NCBI GenBank assembly: GCA_017463425.1
Contig: JAFTPE010000005.1
Span: 1-45,058, forward strand
DNA: 45,058 nt
Source: Clostridia bacterium
GTDB taxonomy: Bacteria > Bacillota > Clostridia > Christensenellales > Borkfalkiaceae
Direction of reading: 5' to 3'
The notes under the pieces: model-generated
Told to the model about the DNA's origin: nothing
The model's database searches: none
The model's input: the letters and a program-made list of their open reading frames with translations, nothing else
Shown: positions 35,139-43,021 of the stretch, one piece after another
Numbering within the stretch: the stretch's first letter is position 1
How the letters are laid out: each line of letters opens with the position of its first letter
Program-made: the position numbers and the translations under genes

Positions 35139-35177
35139 TCTTCTTAGGCGAGAGCCAAACAAAAATTAAATAATAGG

Positions 35178-35210
35178 GAACGCGGCTTGATTGTAGCCGC
35201 GTTCTTTTTT
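35178..35210 (+). terminator. Terminator of the Cys-repeat lipoprotein
   Basis: GAACGCGGCT/AGCCGCGTTC stem followed by six T. Confidence 0.9.
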
Positions 35211-35254
35211 CGTCTAAAATTAAAATATTCCCGCCACTCCCCCCACTCACCCTT

Positions 35255-35648
35255 GTCATTGCGAGCGAAGCGAGTGGAGGGTATCCCGTTTTCCGTCATA
35301 CCGAGCGTAGTCGAGGTATCTCCTCAATAAAGCGTACAGGGAATAGATATCTCCACGCAGTTGCTGTGCAACTTTGGTCGATATGACACTTGGTTCTGTT
35401 ATACCGACCGAAGACGGCATACGCCTACCTGTCATACCGACCGAGCGAAGCGAGTGGAGGGTATCCCGTTTTCCGTCATACCGAGCGTAGTCGAGGTATC
35501 TCCTCAATAAAGCGTATACGCAATAGATATCTCCACGCAGTTGCTGTGCAACTTTGGTCGATATGACACTTGGTTCTGTCATACCGACCGAAGACGACAT
35601 ACGCCTACTTGTCATACCGACCGAGCGAAGCGAGTGGAGCGTATCTCC
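35255..35648 (+). repeat. Composite GTCATACC repeat array 2
   Basis: Two copies of the 180-bp composite unit (B copies start at 35295 and 35475, exactly 180 apart) preceded by a GTCATTGCGAG-type start and ended by D and A units. Unit order is B, inverted C, D, A. The copies differ at only a few positions. Confidence 0.88.
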
Positions 35649-35740
35649 TCTCAAAAATCGAAAAAGCAAATTAAAAAACAGATTTTCTCCAAAAAAATCG
35701 ATTATTTTTCAACTTTTTATCAAAAAGGGGTGGATTGTGG

Positions 35741-35769
35741 TTGCAATATTTTGAAAAAAGCGGTAAAAT
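35741..35769 (+). promoter_or_regulatory. Promoter of the aminotransferase gene
   Basis: TTGCAA, 17-nt spacer, TAAAAT, about 50 nt before the start. Confidence 0.55.
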
Positions 35770-35819
35770 AGATAGGTAAAAATCAAACGAGAAAAAATCT
35801 ATTCGGAGAATGTATACAT

Positions 35820-37019
35820 ATGAAAAACAGAATTGCAAACAGAATGTCCGCAATTGCTCCTTCTTTGACTCTTGCGATTTCCGCAAAAGCAAAGGCAATG
35901 AAACAGGCAGGGGAAAACGTCGTTTCGTTCGGCGTTGGCGAACCCGATTTCAACACGCCTGCGCACATTATCGACGCGGCGAAAACCGCGCTTGACAACG
36001 GACACACGAAATATACGCCCTCGTCGGGATTGTTGCCTTTGCGCAAGGCGATTTGTGAAAAATTCAAAAAAGACAACGGCTTGGATTACGAGCCTTCGCA
36101 AATCATTGTTTCCAACGGCGCAAAACATTCCATTTTCAACGCTTGTTACGCGCTCTTAGACGAGGGGGACGAAGTGATTATTCCCCAACCCTATTGGTTG
36201 ACCTATCCCGAAGTGGTGAAGGTGTGCGGCGGCGTGCCTGTATATTTGCCCTGTAAAAAGGAAAACAAATACAAATTTTCCGCGGCGGATTTAAAGGCTG
36301 CCATTACGCCCAAGACGAAGATGCTGATTTTCAATTCTCCGTCCAATCCCACGGGCGCGGTATACGACGAGGCGGAAACGCGCGCGATTGCAGCGGTTTG
36401 CGAAGAAACTGGTATTTTCGTGCTTGCGGATGAAATTTATGAAAAGCTGTGTTATAACGGCGTAAAACCGTTCTCTATCGCGAAATGCAGCGACAAGATG
36501 AAGGATTTGACGATTACCATCAACGGCGTATCCAAGACGTACGCAATGACGGGTTGGCGTATTGGATATTTGGCTGCGCCTGCGGACGTGGCAAAGGCGA
36601 TTGATTCGTTCCAGAGCCACGCAACGTCGAATGCGAGTTCGATTTCGCAATATGCAACGATTGAGGCGTTGAACGCGCCCGAAGAAGAAATTGCGGGCAT
36701 GGTGCAGGTGTTTGACGGGCGCAGAGCGAAGCTGTTAAAATTGATAGCGGATATCGACGGCGTACGCGCGGTAGAACCCGACGGGGCGTTCTACGTGATG
36801 ATGGTTGTAGGGGATTTGTACGGAAAATCGTACAAAGGCAAAGTCATTCAAAATTCCGTGGATTTTGCGGACGCGTTATTGGACGGCGAGAAAGTGGCTA
36901 CCGTACCCGGCGTATCGTTTGGCGCGGACGATTGCGTACGGCTTTCGTATGCGCTCGGCGAAGCGGATATGGAAGAAGGGCTTTTGCGAATCAAGCGGTT
37001 TGTTTCGGAATTGGCGTAA
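35820..37019 (+). CDS. Class I aspartate aminotransferase-type enzyme
   Basis: A PLP aminotransferase of 399 residues, subgroup I-beta type as in Bacillus/Thermus AspC. The cofactor lysine is in SKTYAMTGWRIGY (~236-248), FNSPSNPTGAVYDEAE (~168) holds the conserved Asn, and the C-terminal arginine lies near RLSYALGEAD (~380). FGVGEPDFNTP at ~36 is the N-terminal substrate loop. Aspartate or a related amino acid is the likely donor, but specificity (Asp, aromatic, prephenate) cannot be settled. SD CGGAG. Monocistronic, with repeat arrays on both sides. Confidence 0.9.
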   Translation: MKNRIANRMSAIAPSLTLAISAKAKAMKQAGENVVSFGVGEPDFNTPAHIIDAAKTALDNGHTKYTPSSGLLPLRKAICEKFKKDNGLDYEPSQIIVSNGAKHSIFNACYALLDEGDEVIIPQPYWLTYPEVVKVCGGVPVYLPCKKENKYKFSAADLKAAITPKTKMLIFNSPSNPTGAVYDEAETRAIAAVCEETGIFVLADEIYEKLCYNGVKPFSIAKCSDKMKDLTITINGVSKTYAMTGWRIGYLAAPADVAKAIDSFQSHATSNASSISQYATIEALNAPEEEIAGMVQVFDGRRAKLLKLIADIDGVRAVEPDGAFYVMMVVGDLYGKSYKGKVIQNSVDFADALLDGEKVATVPGVSFGADDCVRLSYALGEADMEEGLLRIKRFVSELA

Positions 37020-37040
37020 TCGTATTGGGTTTGATGTTTT

Positions 37041-37071
37041 CAGCGGAGCGATTTTGATCGTTCCGCTGTTT
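37041..37071 (+). terminator. Terminator of the aminotransferase gene
   Basis: CAGCGGAGCGAT pairs with ATCGTTCCGCTG with one wobble; TTTT follows. Confidence 0.8.
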
Positions 37072-37118
37072 TGACGCAATGCGCCTATATCTATGAAACG
37101 GAATGGTCAAGACCACGG

Positions 37119-37550
37119 TGCGGTGGATTGCCATACCGACCTCAGCTGTCATACCGACCGAAGACGGCATATGCCTACCTGTCATACCGACCGAGCGATA
37201 GCGAGTGGAGCGTATCCCGTTTTCCGTCATACCGAGCGTAGTCGAGGTATCCCCTCAATAAAGCGTACAGGGAATAGATATCTCCACGCAGTTGCTGTGC
37301 AACTTTGGTCGATATGACACTTGGTTCTGTCATACCGACCGAAGACGGCATACGCCTACTTGTCATACCGACCGAGCGAAGCGAGTGGAGCGTATCCCGT
37401 TTTCCGTCATACCGAGCGTAGTCGAGGTATCTCCTCAATAAAGCGTACAGGGAATAGATATCTCCACGCAGTTGCTGTGCAACTTTGGTCGATATGACAC
37501 TTGGTTCTGTCATACCGACTGAGCGATAGCGAATGGAGGGTATCCCTTGA
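37119..37550 (+). repeat. Composite GTCATACC repeat array 3
   Basis: Again two copies of the 180-bp composite (B copies at 37226 and 37406, 180 apart), framed by D and A units. One A unit carries GAGCGATAGCGAG instead of GAGCGAAGCGAG, which keeps the loop region variable. The array is preceded by GGAATGGTCAAGACCA, also seen near 41250. Confidence 0.88.
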
Positions 37551-37566
37551 AAAATACGCCACGGGA

Positions 37567-37704
37567 TTCCTACGCCGCGTTGCGCCTCTGAATGACAGCG
37601 TGGCGTGTTGTCATACCGTGCAAAGTTTTTTTTGTCATTGCGAGGAGCAAAGCGACGAAGCAAGCTATTAGATTGCCACGGCAACTGTGTTGCCTTGCAA
37701 TGAC
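37567..37704 (+). repeat. GTCATTGCGAG-type repeat element
   Basis: GTCATTGCGAGGAGCAAAGC...TAGATTGCCACGGCAAC...CTTGCAATGAC. It is preceded by GCGTTGCGCCTCTGAATGAC, the inverse of a sequence at 40980-41000. Same superfamily as 40858-41240. Confidence 0.7.
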
Positions 37705-37966
37705 TGAATAAAAGGCTCTCTCAAAGAAAGAGTCGAAGGGCAACCGCTGAAAAAAATTGACAAAACGTTAAAAAATCACAAAAATTTGGGCGCGTTGACG
37801 GCGAAAAAGAGATTTTTTCTGATTTTATAAAAAAAATTTACATATAAACGGAAAATTTTTCAAAAAAGTCTTGAAATTTCTTTCAAAATCTGTTAAAATA
37901 GAATATACAAAGGAAGCGTATCATTTCCCTTTGTAGAAAGTGTAAAAATCTGGGAGGATTTGAATT
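37705..37966 (+). promoter_or_regulatory. A/T-rich region with the promoter of the P-loop gene
   Basis: TTGAAA (37871-37876), 17-nt spacer, TAAAAT (37894-37899). The leader then contains ACAAAGG/CCTTTGT (about 37908-37936). The rest is low-complexity A/T sequence without a gene. Confidence 0.6.
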
Positions 37967-38374
37967 ATGATTAAAGTAATTTACGGCGCAAAAGGTACTG
38001 GTAAGACCAAGATGATGATAGACGCAGCGAATGCGGCTGTCAACGAAGCGAAAGGGCATATGATTTTTATCACCGATACCAAGCGTTATATGTACGATCT
38101 CGAACGTGAGATTCGTTTTATCGACGTCAGCGAATACGACGTGGCAGGCGAGGCTGCGCTCTGCGGCTTTATCAAAGGCGTGATTGCAGGCAACCACGAC
38201 AACGAATACGTGTACATTGACGGTATCGTTCGCATTGCGGGCAAACCGGTTCAGGAAATGGCGGCTTTCTTCTATATGCTTGAAAAAGTGGCGAAAGATG
38301 GCAATCTCGTTATCACCGTTTCCGTTTCTGCGGCTAAGGAAGAACTTCCTGATTTCGTTACGAAGTATCTTTAA
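37967..38374 (+). CDS. Small P-loop ATPase-like protein
   Basis: 135 residues of unknown function. Walker A is IYGAKGTGKTKMM at 5-17; a Walker B-like strand is YVYIDGIV near 84. The remainder (DTKRYMYDLEREIRFID, KGVIAGNHDNE) suits a compact RecA/kinase-like core with little room for other domains. It is not obviously a kinase. SD GGGAGG lies 9 nt before the ATG. Own promoter and following hairpin indicate a single-gene unit. Confidence 0.65.
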   Translation: MIKVIYGAKGTGKTKMMIDAANAAVNEAKGHMIFITDTKRYMYDLEREIRFIDVSEYDVAGEAALCGFIKGVIAGNHDNEYVYIDGIVRIAGKPVQEMAAFFYMLEKVAKDGNLVITVSVSAAKEELPDFVTKYL

Positions 38375-38424
38375 TTCGCCCTTAAAAGGCGTTTAAACGC
38401 GAAAAACACATAACGTCGGATACA

Positions 38425-38455
38425 ACAGCCGAGCAGGTTTCGTTCGGCTGTTTCC
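38425..38455 (+). terminator. Terminator-like hairpin after the P-loop gene
   Basis: ACAGCCGA/TCGGCTGT stem followed by a short TTT. Confidence 0.5.
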
Positions 38456-38512
38456 GCGACGAAAAATGAAAAATGAGCAATCAACAAACAAGCTCTGAAA
38501 GGTAGGTATGGT

Positions 38513-40045
38513 ATGTATTTTATAAGCACGAGAGGCGGGGAAAGAGTAACGGGCGCGCAGGCGATTGTACAAGGCTTGGCGAAGAACGGCGGTTTGTACG
38601 TTCCCGAAAGTTTTCCTGCTGTCAGTCGGGAAGAAATGGAGCGTATGGCGGAGATGACTTATCCCGAACGCGCGGCATTTGTCTTGGGAAAATATCTCGC
38701 AGAAGAACTCGGCGCGGATTTTTTGAAAGAGGTATGCGAAAAGGCGTATTCTTCGTTTGAGGGCAACGACCCCGTGCCTTTGGTGAAAATCGACGGCGAA
38801 ATGTATATTTTGGAATTGTTCCACGGCCCGACGTGCGCGTTTAAGGATATGGCGCTCACGGTGTTGCCGTATCTTTTGAAAAAGAGCTGTGAAGTTACGG
38901 GAATCGACGACGAAATTTTAATTTTGACGGCGACGAGCGGCGATACGGGCAAGGCGGCTTTGGAAGGGTTCCGCGACGTACCCGGTACGAAAGTGGCGGT
39001 GTTCTATCCCGACGAGGGCGTTGCGAAAATGCAGCGTTTGCAGATGTGTATTCAAGACGGCGACAACGTGTTCGTTTCGGCGGTAAAGGGCAATTTTGAC
39101 GATTGTCAGCGCGCAGTAAAACGCTTGTTTTCGTCTGAAGAATTTAACGCAGAGCTTGCGAAAAAGCATATTCGTTTGTCGAGTGCGAATTCTATCAATT
39201 TCGGGCGTTTAGCGCCGCAGATTGCCTATTATTTTTCCGCGTATTTGGATTTGATTACGTCTGAACAAATCGAATACGGCGACGAAATCGATTTCGTCGT
39301 ACCTACGGGGAATTTCGGGGATATTTTGGCTGGCTGGTACGCAAAGCAAATGGGCTTACCCGTGCGTAAGTTGGTGTGCGCGTCCAACCGTAACAAGGTT
39401 TTGGCGGATTTCTTTGAAAACGGCGTATACGACGTAAAACGCAACTTTTTCCGTACAATGTCGCCCTCTATGGACATTTTGGTTTCGTCCAACCTCGAAC
39501 GGTTGTTATTTGAAATCAGCGGCAGGGACGCGAAATTGACCGCAGAGCGTATGCAACAGCTTGCGGAGAAAAAAGAATATCATATCACCACAAAAGAAAA
39601 GCAGATTTTGGACAAAGAGTTCTTTGGCGGATTTTCCAGCGAGGACGACACCGTAGAGGCAATGTACGAAATTTTTGAAGAATACGGCTATGCAATGGAC
39701 ACGCATACGGGCGTGGCGTTGGCGGTGTATGCAAAATACAAGCAGTCGATTGAAACGGAAGAAAAGAAAGACACGACGCCTATCGTAGTGCTTTCGACGG
39801 CAAACCCGTACAAATTCCCGCAAGACGTGTTGTACGCATTGTCGGGGAACGACGTAAAGGACAGCTTTAAGGGGATAAAGAGATTGAACCTGTTGACGGC
39901 AATGAAACCGCCTAAGAGTTTGTTGGATCTTCGATATCGCCCGTTGCGCTTTAAGACGGTGGTGGCGAACGATTTGGATAAAATGGCGGCGGAAATTATG
40001 CGTTTTGCCGACGGTGAAATCGTACCCGTACCTGATAAAAAATAA
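38513..40045 (+). CDS. thrC: Threonine synthase
   Basis: A PLP lyase of 510 residues converting O-phosphohomoserine to threonine. The cofactor lysine lies in TCAFKDMALTVLPYLL (~105-118), the Ser/Gly-rich phosphate loop is VPTGNFGDILAGWYAK (~260), and LTATSGDTGKAALEG is at ~142. The N-terminal MYFISTRGGERVTGAQAI and the length match the long form found in many bacteria (E. coli/yeast-like) rather than the short form of Bacillus. Other threonine-pathway genes are not adjacent. SD AAAGG. Confidence 0.95.
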   Translation: MYFISTRGGERVTGAQAIVQGLAKNGGLYVPESFPAVSREEMERMAEMTYPERAAFVLGKYLAEELGADFLKEVCEKAYSSFEGNDPVPLVKIDGEMYILELFHGPTCAFKDMALTVLPYLLKKSCEVTGIDDEILILTATSGDTGKAALEGFRDVPGTKVAVFYPDEGVAKMQRLQMCIQDGDNVFVSAVKGNFDDCQRAVKRLFSSEEFNAELAKKHIRLSSANSINFGRLAPQIAYYFSAYLDLITSEQIEYGDEIDFVVPTGNFGDILAGWYAKQMGLPVRKLVCASNRNKVLADFFENGVYDVKRNFFRTMSPSMDILVSSNLERLLFEISGRDAKLTAERMQQLAEKKEYHITTKEKQILDKEFFGGFSSEDDTVEAMYEIFEEYGYAMDTHTGVALAVYAKYKQSIETEEKKDTTPIVVLSTANPYKFPQDVLYALSGNDVKDSFKGIKRLNLLTAMKPPKSLLDLRYRPLRFKTVVANDLDKMAAEIMRFADGEIVPVPDKK

Positions 40046-40061
40046 ATTTTGATAAAATATA

Positions 40062-40100
40062 ACCGAGTCGATAGAATAAAAACTGTCGACTCGGTTTTTC
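40062..40100. terminator. Terminator shared by thrC and the coiled-coil gene
   Basis: ACCGAGTCGA/TCGACTCGGT stem between convergent genes, with a T-run on the plus strand. Confidence 0.85.
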
Positions 40101-40102
40101 TA

Positions 40103-40552
40103 TTATTCGTCTTTCAATAATAAAATCAAGCGGTGTTTAAAACACGTCATTTTCAATCGTCTTGCGGTTTTCTTGCTCATCATTCCGCTGAAAAATTCTT
40201 TTTCGTCCTTTACCGTACACCGAACGGATTTGGGCAACAGGGCAAACATTTCTTTGTCTTGTTGTTCGAGTTTTTTATTGCGTTCTTCTACTTGCGCGTA
40301 AAATTCGTCGGCTTCCTTTTGTTTTTGTTGTTTTTCTTCTTCCGACATATTGTTAAACGCTTCTATGCTTTTTTGCAATCTTTCCCAAAGCGCGTCCGTT
40401 TTTTCCTCGCAAATTTCCTCTGAATGGTCTTTATCGTCGAGTTCTTCTCTGCTAAACTTTAAATCTATTCGATACAGAAACAATTTTTCTTCTGCCCACC
40501 GCGTCAATTCTTCTCGTTCGTCGTACGATAATTTTACCTGTTTTTTGTTCAT
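40103..40552 (-). CDS. Charged coiled-coil protein of unknown function
   Basis: 149 residues with no family recognised. It begins MNKKQVKLSYDEREELTRWA and is dominated by a long Glu/Lys/Gln-rich helix (~55-105) with coiled-coil periodicity. A short basic C-terminus (KKTARRLKMTCFKHRL) ends it. There is no signal peptide or membrane helix, so it is presumably cytosolic. AGAGG lies 9 nt before the ATG. Its expression seems to be gated by the structured leader at 40584-40769, which is the main clue to biological importance. Confidence 0.6.
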   Translation of the reverse strand: MNKKQVKLSYDEREELTRWAEEKLFLYRIDLKFSREELDDKDHSEEICEEKTDALWERLQKSIEAFNNMSEEEKQQKQKEADEFYAQVEERNKKLEQQDKEMFALLPKSVRCTVKDEKEFFSGMMSKKTARRLKMTCFKHRLILLLKDE

Positions 40553-40583
40553 AACCTACATACCTCTTTTGTTTTATTTTTTT

Positions 40584-40769
40584 TGCAAAAAAAATGCCGC
40601 CTCTTGCGAAACGGCATATAGAACATACCGTCATCGCTTGGAGTCGACCCAAAAATAACACTAATTCATAAAGATTTGTATTACGCGAATTAGATATAGT
40701 CCTATCAGAACTATATCCTTATGAATTAGTAAAATATTATACGCCAAATTGACGCATTTTTAGGTCGAC
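40584..40769 (-). promoter_or_regulatory. Structured leader with terminator/antiterminator switch
   Basis: On the minus strand the transcript starts near GUCGACC. The long stem P1 pairs 40756-40769 with 40643-40656 (14 bp, one G-U). Within it, ACTAATTCATAA/TTATGAATTAGT (12 bp) and GATATAGT/ACTATATC (8 bp) make nested helices. Downstream, ATGCCG/CGGCAT plus a T-run (40586-40617) is an intrinsic terminator, while ACGGTAT (40631-40625) can pair with ATGCCGT (40617-40611) and block it. No known riboswitch class recognised; it could also be a stand-alone small RNA. Confidence 0.65.
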
Positions 40770-40775
40770 ACCCTT

Positions 40776-40804
40776 ATTATACGCAATTTTTTATAAAAAG
40801 TCAA
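40776..40804 (-). promoter_or_regulatory. Promoter of the structured leader
   Basis: TTGACT, 17-nt spacer and TATAAT on the minus strand, ending 6-7 nt before the first base of P1. Confidence 0.75.
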
Positions 40805-40857
40805 CGGTTTTTATATAAAAACTGCGGAACAGAATAGACTGTTCCCTACGGTTCTAT

Positions 40858-41275
40858 GGTCATTGCGAGCGTAACGAAAGTGGAGCGTGGCAATCTAATA
40901 GATTACTTCGTCGCTTTGCTCCTCGCAATAACGTAAAAAAAGCCTTTGTTTCTTACAATAACAGGAAAACGCCACGCTGTCATTCAGAGGCGCGTTGCGC
41001 CGTAGGAATCTCGTGGCGCGTTTTACAAGGGGATACGCTCCACGCGGTTGCTACGCAACCTTGGTCGGTATGACAAAGTGAGGTCGGTAGAACAGGACTA
41101 AACGTCATTGCGAGCGTAGCGTAGTGGAGCGTGGCAATCTAATAGATTACTTCGTCGCTTTGCTCCTCGCAATGACAGGGGAAAAACTTTGCTCCTCGCA
41201 ATGACAGGAGAAAATTTTGCTCCTCGGAATGACAAAATGGCTTTTGTTGGAAATGGTCAAGACCATTCCGCAGGA
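40858..41275 (+). repeat. GTCATTGCGAG-type repeat cluster
   Basis: At least two units begin (G)TCATTGCGAGCGTA and run through GTGGAGCGTGGCAATC, then invert: ATCTAATAGAT at the centre and GCTTTGCTCCTCGCAATGAC at the end, so each is a large imperfect palindrome. Short tandem copies of TTGCTCCTCGCAATGACAGG follow. A C-type GGTTGC unit (41041-41075) of the other family is embedded. The block ends with AATGGTC-AA-GACCATT (near 41250). Confidence 0.75.
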
Positions 41276-41336
41276 GAGAACTTTATGTCAATCGTGTGAT
41301 TTTTTTGGTTATTTCTTGTGAACGGTATGCTTTCGG

Positions 41337-41366
41337 TTTGCATTTTTACAAAAGCTGTGTTATAAT
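41337..41366 (+). promoter_or_regulatory. Promoter of the DUF5685 operon
   Basis: TTTGCA, 18-nt spacer, TATAAT, about 50 nt before the start. Confidence 0.55.
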
Positions 41367-41414
41367 GAAAGTAGGTTTTTATACCCAACCATGGATGGGA
41401 CGGAAAGGAGAGCT

Positions 41415-42317
41415 ATGTTCGGATACGTTCGTGCGGATACGCCGTATTTATATATCAAAGACGATACGCTCTATCGGGCTATGTATTGCGGTGTTTGCAA
41501 GGGGATTGCCGAGGTGTGCGGACATTCCGCGCGTATGGGGCTTTCTTACGATATTACGTTTTTGTCGGTGTTATTGCATAATATTGCAGGACAGGACGTC
41601 GTGATTGAAAAACAGCATTGTTTAACGCATTGTATACGTTCGAGGCAAATGGCGGAAGTGGACGAACTGACGCGAAAACTCGGCGCGTTGAATACGATTT
41701 TGGTGTATTATAAATACACCGACGATATCGCCGACGGAGATAAAGGCAGGGGCAAGCGGCTTTGGTTTCAAAAAGGCTTTGCGCGCGCGCGACGGAAATA
41801 CCCCGAAATCGAACGAATCGTGCGGAATAATATGTCAGCGCAGGAGCAGGCGGAAAAGGCGAAAACGGACAGCATAGACCGCGCGGCGGACGCTACGGCG
41901 AATATGATGGCGGAATTTTCCGATTATGCCCTTGGGGAAAAGGCTACGGCGTATACAAAAAACCTTTTATACGCGATAGGAAAATGGATTTATTTAATCG
42001 ACGCGTTGGACGATTATGATAAAGACAAGAAAAAGGGCGCGTATAATCCGTTTGTTTTGGCGTATGGCGCGGAATGTAGAGAAAGCCTTGTTCACGGTGA
42101 AAAAGGCAAGGAAATCGAGTATATTTTCAATTCGTTGTTTTTTGATATCCGCGAGAATTTGTCGAAAATTTCGTTTCGGTTTAATCGGGATTTGTCGGAT
42201 AATATACTTCTTCGTGGTTTGCCCATGATGACAAAACGGATTATGTCGGGGCAGGGTTGTAACGGGAAATGCAAACCCAAGCCTAAACAGCCATCAAACG
42301 GCGGCTCTGCGGGATAA
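41415..42317 (+). CDS. DUF5685-family protein
   Basis: 300 residues, function unknown. The opening MFGYVRADTPYLYIKDDTLY followed by YCGVCKGIAEVCG is characteristic of this clostridial family. Cysteines at CGVC, near HCLTHC and in the tail (CNGKC) could bind metal. The body is helical (IYLIDALDDYDKDKKKGAYNP has an Asp-rich motif). The chosen ATG has AAAGGAG 5 nt upstream. The J-domain gene follows after 86 nt, an arrangement I recall from other Clostridia, so they may act together. Confidence 0.75.
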   Translation: MFGYVRADTPYLYIKDDTLYRAMYCGVCKGIAEVCGHSARMGLSYDITFLSVLLHNIAGQDVVIEKQHCLTHCIRSRQMAEVDELTRKLGALNTILVYYKYTDDIADGDKGRGKRLWFQKGFARARRKYPEIERIVRNNMSAQEQAEKAKTDSIDRAADATANMMAEFSDYALGEKATAYTKNLLYAIGKWIYLIDALDDYDKDKKKGAYNPFVLAYGAECRESLVHGEKGKEIEYIFNSLFFDIRENLSKISFRFNRDLSDNILLRGLPMMTKRIMSGQGCNGKCKPKPKQPSNGGSAG

Positions 42318-42403
42318 AAGCCGAAGAAACACGAATACTGTAATAAGGCGTGTCGAAAAAGGACGGCGCAAAAATTATAAAAATACAAAAATTAGGAGAA
42401 ACA

Positions 42404-43021
42404 ATGAGAGAGTATTACGAATTTTTAGGGGTGAACGAAAACGCGACGGATGAGGAAATTACGGCGCGATACACCGAATTAAAAGCCAAATACGGCGAGG
42501 ACAGATGGTTGGACGGCGAGGCTGGAAACGAGGCTGCGAGAAATTTGACCAAATTGGAAACGGCGTATCGTGAAATTATTGCCGAACGTAAAGAACAAAA
42601 GACGAACACGGACGGACAAAATTCGTTTGAAGAAATTGCTGCGCTTTTGAAAGAAGATAAAATTTCCGAGGCGCAGGCGAAATTGGACGATTTTAACGAA
42701 CGCGGGGCAGAATGGCACTATTTGCAGGCGGTTGTGTTCTATAAAAAGAATTGGACGAACGACAGTAAAAAACAGTTGGAAATCGCAATGCAAATGGACC
42801 CCGACAACGTAAAATATCGCAATGCGTACGGGAAAATCAATGCGAAAAACGATTATGAAAAGCAGACGGCGAGAGAGCAAACGCAAAATCCGTATGCAAA
42901 CCACCAAGAACCGATTGACGACGGGCAAATGGGCGGAAACGCTTGTTCGAACTGTATTTCGTGCTGTTACACCTATCTTTGTGTGGATTGTTTATTTAGT
43001 CTTTGTTGCGGTTGTCGGTAA
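42404..43021 (+). CDS. J-domain-like protein with TPR-like helices and a Cys-rich tail
   Basis: 205 residues. The first ~65 (YYEFLGVNENATDEEITARY) have the J-domain pattern, but the HPD tripeptide needed to stimulate Hsp70 is not visible. A TPR-like helical region follows (~75-150: SEAQAKLDDFNERGAEWHY, MQMDPDNVKYRNAYGKI). The C-terminus is a cluster of ten Cys in the last ~28 residues (CSNCISCCYTYLC, then CLFSLCCGC). Function unknown; the tail suggests metal binding or lipid attachment. SD TAGGAG. Its stop overlaps the next ATG (TAATG), so the two are translationally coupled. Confidence 0.75.
   Translation: MREYYEFLGVNENATDEEITARYTELKAKYGEDRWLDGEAGNEAARNLTKLETAYREIIAERKEQKTNTDGQNSFEEIAALLKEDKISEAQAKLDDFNERGAEWHYLQAVVFYKKNWTNDSKKQLEIAMQMDPDNVKYRNAYGKINAKNDYEKQTAREQTQNPYANHQEPIDDGQMGGNACSNCISCCYTYLCVDCLFSLCCGCR

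Noticed and set aside
32382..35162. A 926-codon open frame antisense to the Cys-repeat lipoprotein.
   Set aside because: It is exactly codon-aligned with the sense gene and arises because TTA, CTA and TCA are avoided. The translation is low-complexity without a recognisable domain, and the sense frame has SD, signal peptide and repeats.
31701..37550. Direct repeats considered as CRISPR arrays.
   Set aside because: The units are palindromic composites of several types with a 180-bp period and repeated, not unique, spacers. No cas genes are present.
35256..37684. Long open frames on the minus strand over arrays 2 and 3 (137 and 169 codons).
   Set aside because: They are translations of the 180-bp repeats: the period is a multiple of three, so the frame stays open. 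No SD, no domain.
40693..40717. The CTGAT-containing loop in the 40.6 kb leader as a hammerhead ribozyme.
   Set aside because: The conserved CUGANGA and GAAA core strands are not both present around a three-way junction.
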